Shown: positions 61,733 to 64,000 of the stretch, piece after piece
Layout: the number at the start of each line of letters is the position of its first letter
How positions within the stretch are numbered: the first letter of the stretch is position 1
Source of the DNA: Tetracentron sinense
Lineage: Eukaryota; Streptophyta; Magnoliopsida; Trochodendrales; Trochodendraceae
Assembly (NCBI GenBank): GCA_015143295.1
Contig: CM026557.1
Span: 38,511,965-38,575,964 of the forward strand
Reading direction: 5' to 3'
Length of the DNA: 64,000 bases
Made by a program: the position numbers and the translations under genes
The notes under the pieces: model-generated
What the model was told of the DNA's origin: nothing
What the model saw: the letters and a program-made list of their open reading frames with translations, nothing else
Database searches by the model: none

Positions 61733-64000
61733 CTGATGAAAGGCGCAGATGGAAATGCAGTAACTGTTGATATTATGAAAACATTTGTAAATAATTTATA
61801 TAAGAATTCAGAGCAATTAAATTACAGAGTTATACTCTAATATATATATATATATATATAGACTTAAATTGCACGATGAATTTATAGTCCATTTACACAG
61901 ATATCCAGATATATGATTTTGGGCAGGTCAGCAATCAAATTTATTTTTTTTGATCGGTCGTCAGCAATCAACTTTATTGAACATCAGCAAGAGGAAAAAG
62001 AAAATAAAAGAAACTTAAGCACTTGATCCTTCAAATAGGAATTGACTCATTGCTTCCTATTAACGATGACAATCTGGGTGTATGCATATAAAAATCCATC
62101 TGCATTCATATACATGTAATTACTCTTTCCCATGGTGTCAAAAATCGACTCAATTCGGCCAACTTCCGCCGAATTGAGTTGACTTCTGTGGTGTCAGAAG
62201 CGAAATCCACTTGTATTTTAAAACTCTGGACTTCGTGGTAAACTTCGACCGATATAGAAAGAAAGTGTTGGAAAAATACAAAATTTTGGTGGAAGTTAAC
62301 TTGAAGGGCTGTTAAGTTCTAACTTAAAATGGTAATGCTAAACTTACTTTCTTCACAAGAAAAGACATGTGTCCCTACCATTAACCTTATTATAATTATA
62401 ATTATCTTTAAAATAGAGTGTTACTAACATTAACCTTATTATAAATTATAATTTTATTATTAGTGTGGTTAGCATTAACCTTATTATAAATCATAATTTT
62501 ATTATTCTAATAATTTTATTATTAGCATATTATGCCAATAAAGATTAAATAATTAAATAATTTCTTCAAAGTATTTCACAAATTAAAAATTATTTAACTA
62601 CCCATCTCCTCTTCACATATTGATTCAGTCTTGTTAAAAAATTGAGCTCATCAATTGCAGATTGAAATAGATTTAAAAACTAAATTGAATTTCAATTATT
62701 TATCAACTTTAATGTGCATTAATAAGTTTTTCAGGTTTCTAAAACAATTAACATAGATAATCATTGAAAAATAAAGATAATAAAATGAACTTACATATCC
62801 CCTTCACTTGCTTGACAAAGAAGATAAATTATAATTAAAAAATTTGATAATATAGAGAAATATCAAGAAGAAATTACAGCTCAGACAAGTAGACAACGCA
62901 TGTCACTTAACACGATTCTCACATTTGAGTACTACATGCTTGCATCAATAATATAATGACTTCTACATGGTATTTATGCTTAAGTATTGAATCTCTAAAG
63001 TTCCATCTTAGATTTTTAATTTTTCCTTAAAGTTTCCTACACTTCTTTAATTTTTACATAACCTCCTTTAGCTTTCTCGAAACGTGTCAACTTCCTTACC
63101 GAAACTGAAGTTTAATACCTTGCTCTTTCCCTCGGGCATTACTTAATGCATAAGAGATGGAAAGAACCTAAAAAAAATGTAAAGGGCTTCAGATTAATTA
63201 TTCATTTCCATGTTGGTAACATAACGCATTCTCAATCACGCAGTTCAAAATTAATCTGCTTCCCTTGGAGATCTCTTAGGGGAGAAGAGATAGAAGAAAC
63301 ATTAAGGAAGCAACCTGTAGCATAGGAATGAACGAGTGAAGCATAATATGTCTGAGTATGAATGACATAGCATGCCCAAAATTGTCATCTAGCCACCTTA
63401 TATAGGTCTATTTTGATGCAGGGTTTGAGGTGTAAGGTTGAGAATAGTAGCATATAAAAGTGATGCAATCTTGCCACTTTGAGGAATGCTCATGGGGAGT
63501 TAATAGCCTGTAATACTAATACCAACTGGTGACAGGTAGAAGGAAAAAGAAGAAAAACAAAAAGGATAAAGATTGACACAAATTTAGTGTTAGGATCTAG
63601 TCCAATAGACTTACGGTTTTACTACCAGTAAGTGGTGCAGGACACAAAAAAGTAAAAGTCTAAATCACCCCTACTAATTAGAAAATGAGTAAAATAAGAA
63701 ACCAAGTTTGATAACCCTCCCCCTCAAGCTGGGACATAGATATTTCTCATGCCCATCTGCTTCGACTATCTGCAACTAACCTTAAAAGTTGACATACGGA
63801 GTACAAATGTACAAGTTTGCCTGACATATCACCTTCTCCCACTGCTTCGACTATCTGCAGCCACAAAGTTGGCATATAGAGTACAAATGTACAATTTTTT
63901 TATAGACATATCACCTTCTCCCAGGTGATGTGACAATTCACCTCAATGTAATTGTTCCCTCATAGTAAACTGGATAGGTGCATTGTAGATCACAGCCTGA
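61733..64000 (-). other. sequence upstream of the first visible BRCT-gene exon
   Basis: Because the 61732 exon begins in phase 1 after a CATCAG acceptor, this region is at least partly intron. It holds a TA microsatellite (61838-61860), a short LINE-tail-like repeat (TTTTTTTTGATCGGTCGTCAG, ~61946) and a hAT element (62131-63122). No coding exon was recognised between 63123 and 64000. Confidence 0.5.
62131..63122. mobile_element. hAT-type non-autonomous element, 992 bp
   Basis: Starts CATGGTGTCAAAAATCG and ends GAAGTTTAATACCTTG. A perfect 8-bp duplication CTCTTTCC flanks it (62123-62130 and 63123-63130). The left end is rich in CAATTCGGC/GCCGAATTG and ACTTC words, the right end in GTTTCC/CGAAAC words. 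Internal tandem repeats (62360-62520) share ACATTAACCTTATTATAAAT. Termini are of the same CATGGT/ACCTTG type as 20476-21717 and 27586-29030. No transposase. Confidence 0.85.

Overview
This is nuclear DNA of a flowering plant. It holds intron-rich coding sequence with GT-AG splicing, plant-type Ty3/gypsy and Ty1/copia elements, L1-type LINEs and hAT-derived elements in A+T-rich DNA. The long repeat-filled introns suggest a non-grass angiosperm, perhaps a woody one; the species cannot be told from the sequence.

One host gene dominates the window. By following splice phases on the minus strand I joined nine exons (61732 down to 12460) into one reading frame of about 1,029 codons. It ends in a tandem BRCT pair and resembles the plant BRCT DNA-repair proteins typified by Arabidopsis At3g21480/At4g03130 (recognised from memory, not searched). 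The 5' end lies outside the window. The last four exons are far apart: introns of about 9.2 kb, 4.7 kb and 30.7 kb split both BRCT domains. Nearly everything between 12.9 and 57.8 kb is therefore intronic.

Layout. 1-10.1 kb: a decayed Tat-lineage gypsy element (gag, protease, RT, RNase H, second RNase H, integrase, a spliced antisense ORF, 3' LTR); its 5' LTR is outside the window. 10.1-12.4 kb: intergenic repeats and a hAT-type miniature element. 12.46-12.92 kb: last two exons. 12.92-43.66 kb: the giant intron. It holds a hAT transposase relic, a LINE interrupted by a hAT element, and an old plus-strand copia (copia A) broken by a ~70-bp hairpin minisatellite insert, a 1.4-kb hAT element, a minus-strand LINE and a small hAT element. 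The LINE is itself split by a complete 10.6-kb copia (copia B, target duplication AAAGA). 43.66-57.8 kb: two further exons separated by a TRIM-like element, a second hAT miniature element, LINE pieces, a complete 4.7-kb copia (copia C, target duplication CCTCT) and an LTR-like block. 57.8-61.7 kb: the compact 5' exon cluster. 61.7-64 kb: upstream intron or flank with another 1-kb hAT element.

The transposons are mostly dead (stops and frameshifts throughout). The host gene shows open exons, consistent phases and intact splice sites and appears functional. The most unusual items are the 49-kb gene assembly, the double-hairpin minisatellite with its stem-loop tail, and a set of six hAT-like elements with 8-bp target duplications, most of which carry their own self-complementary sequence word near their ends.
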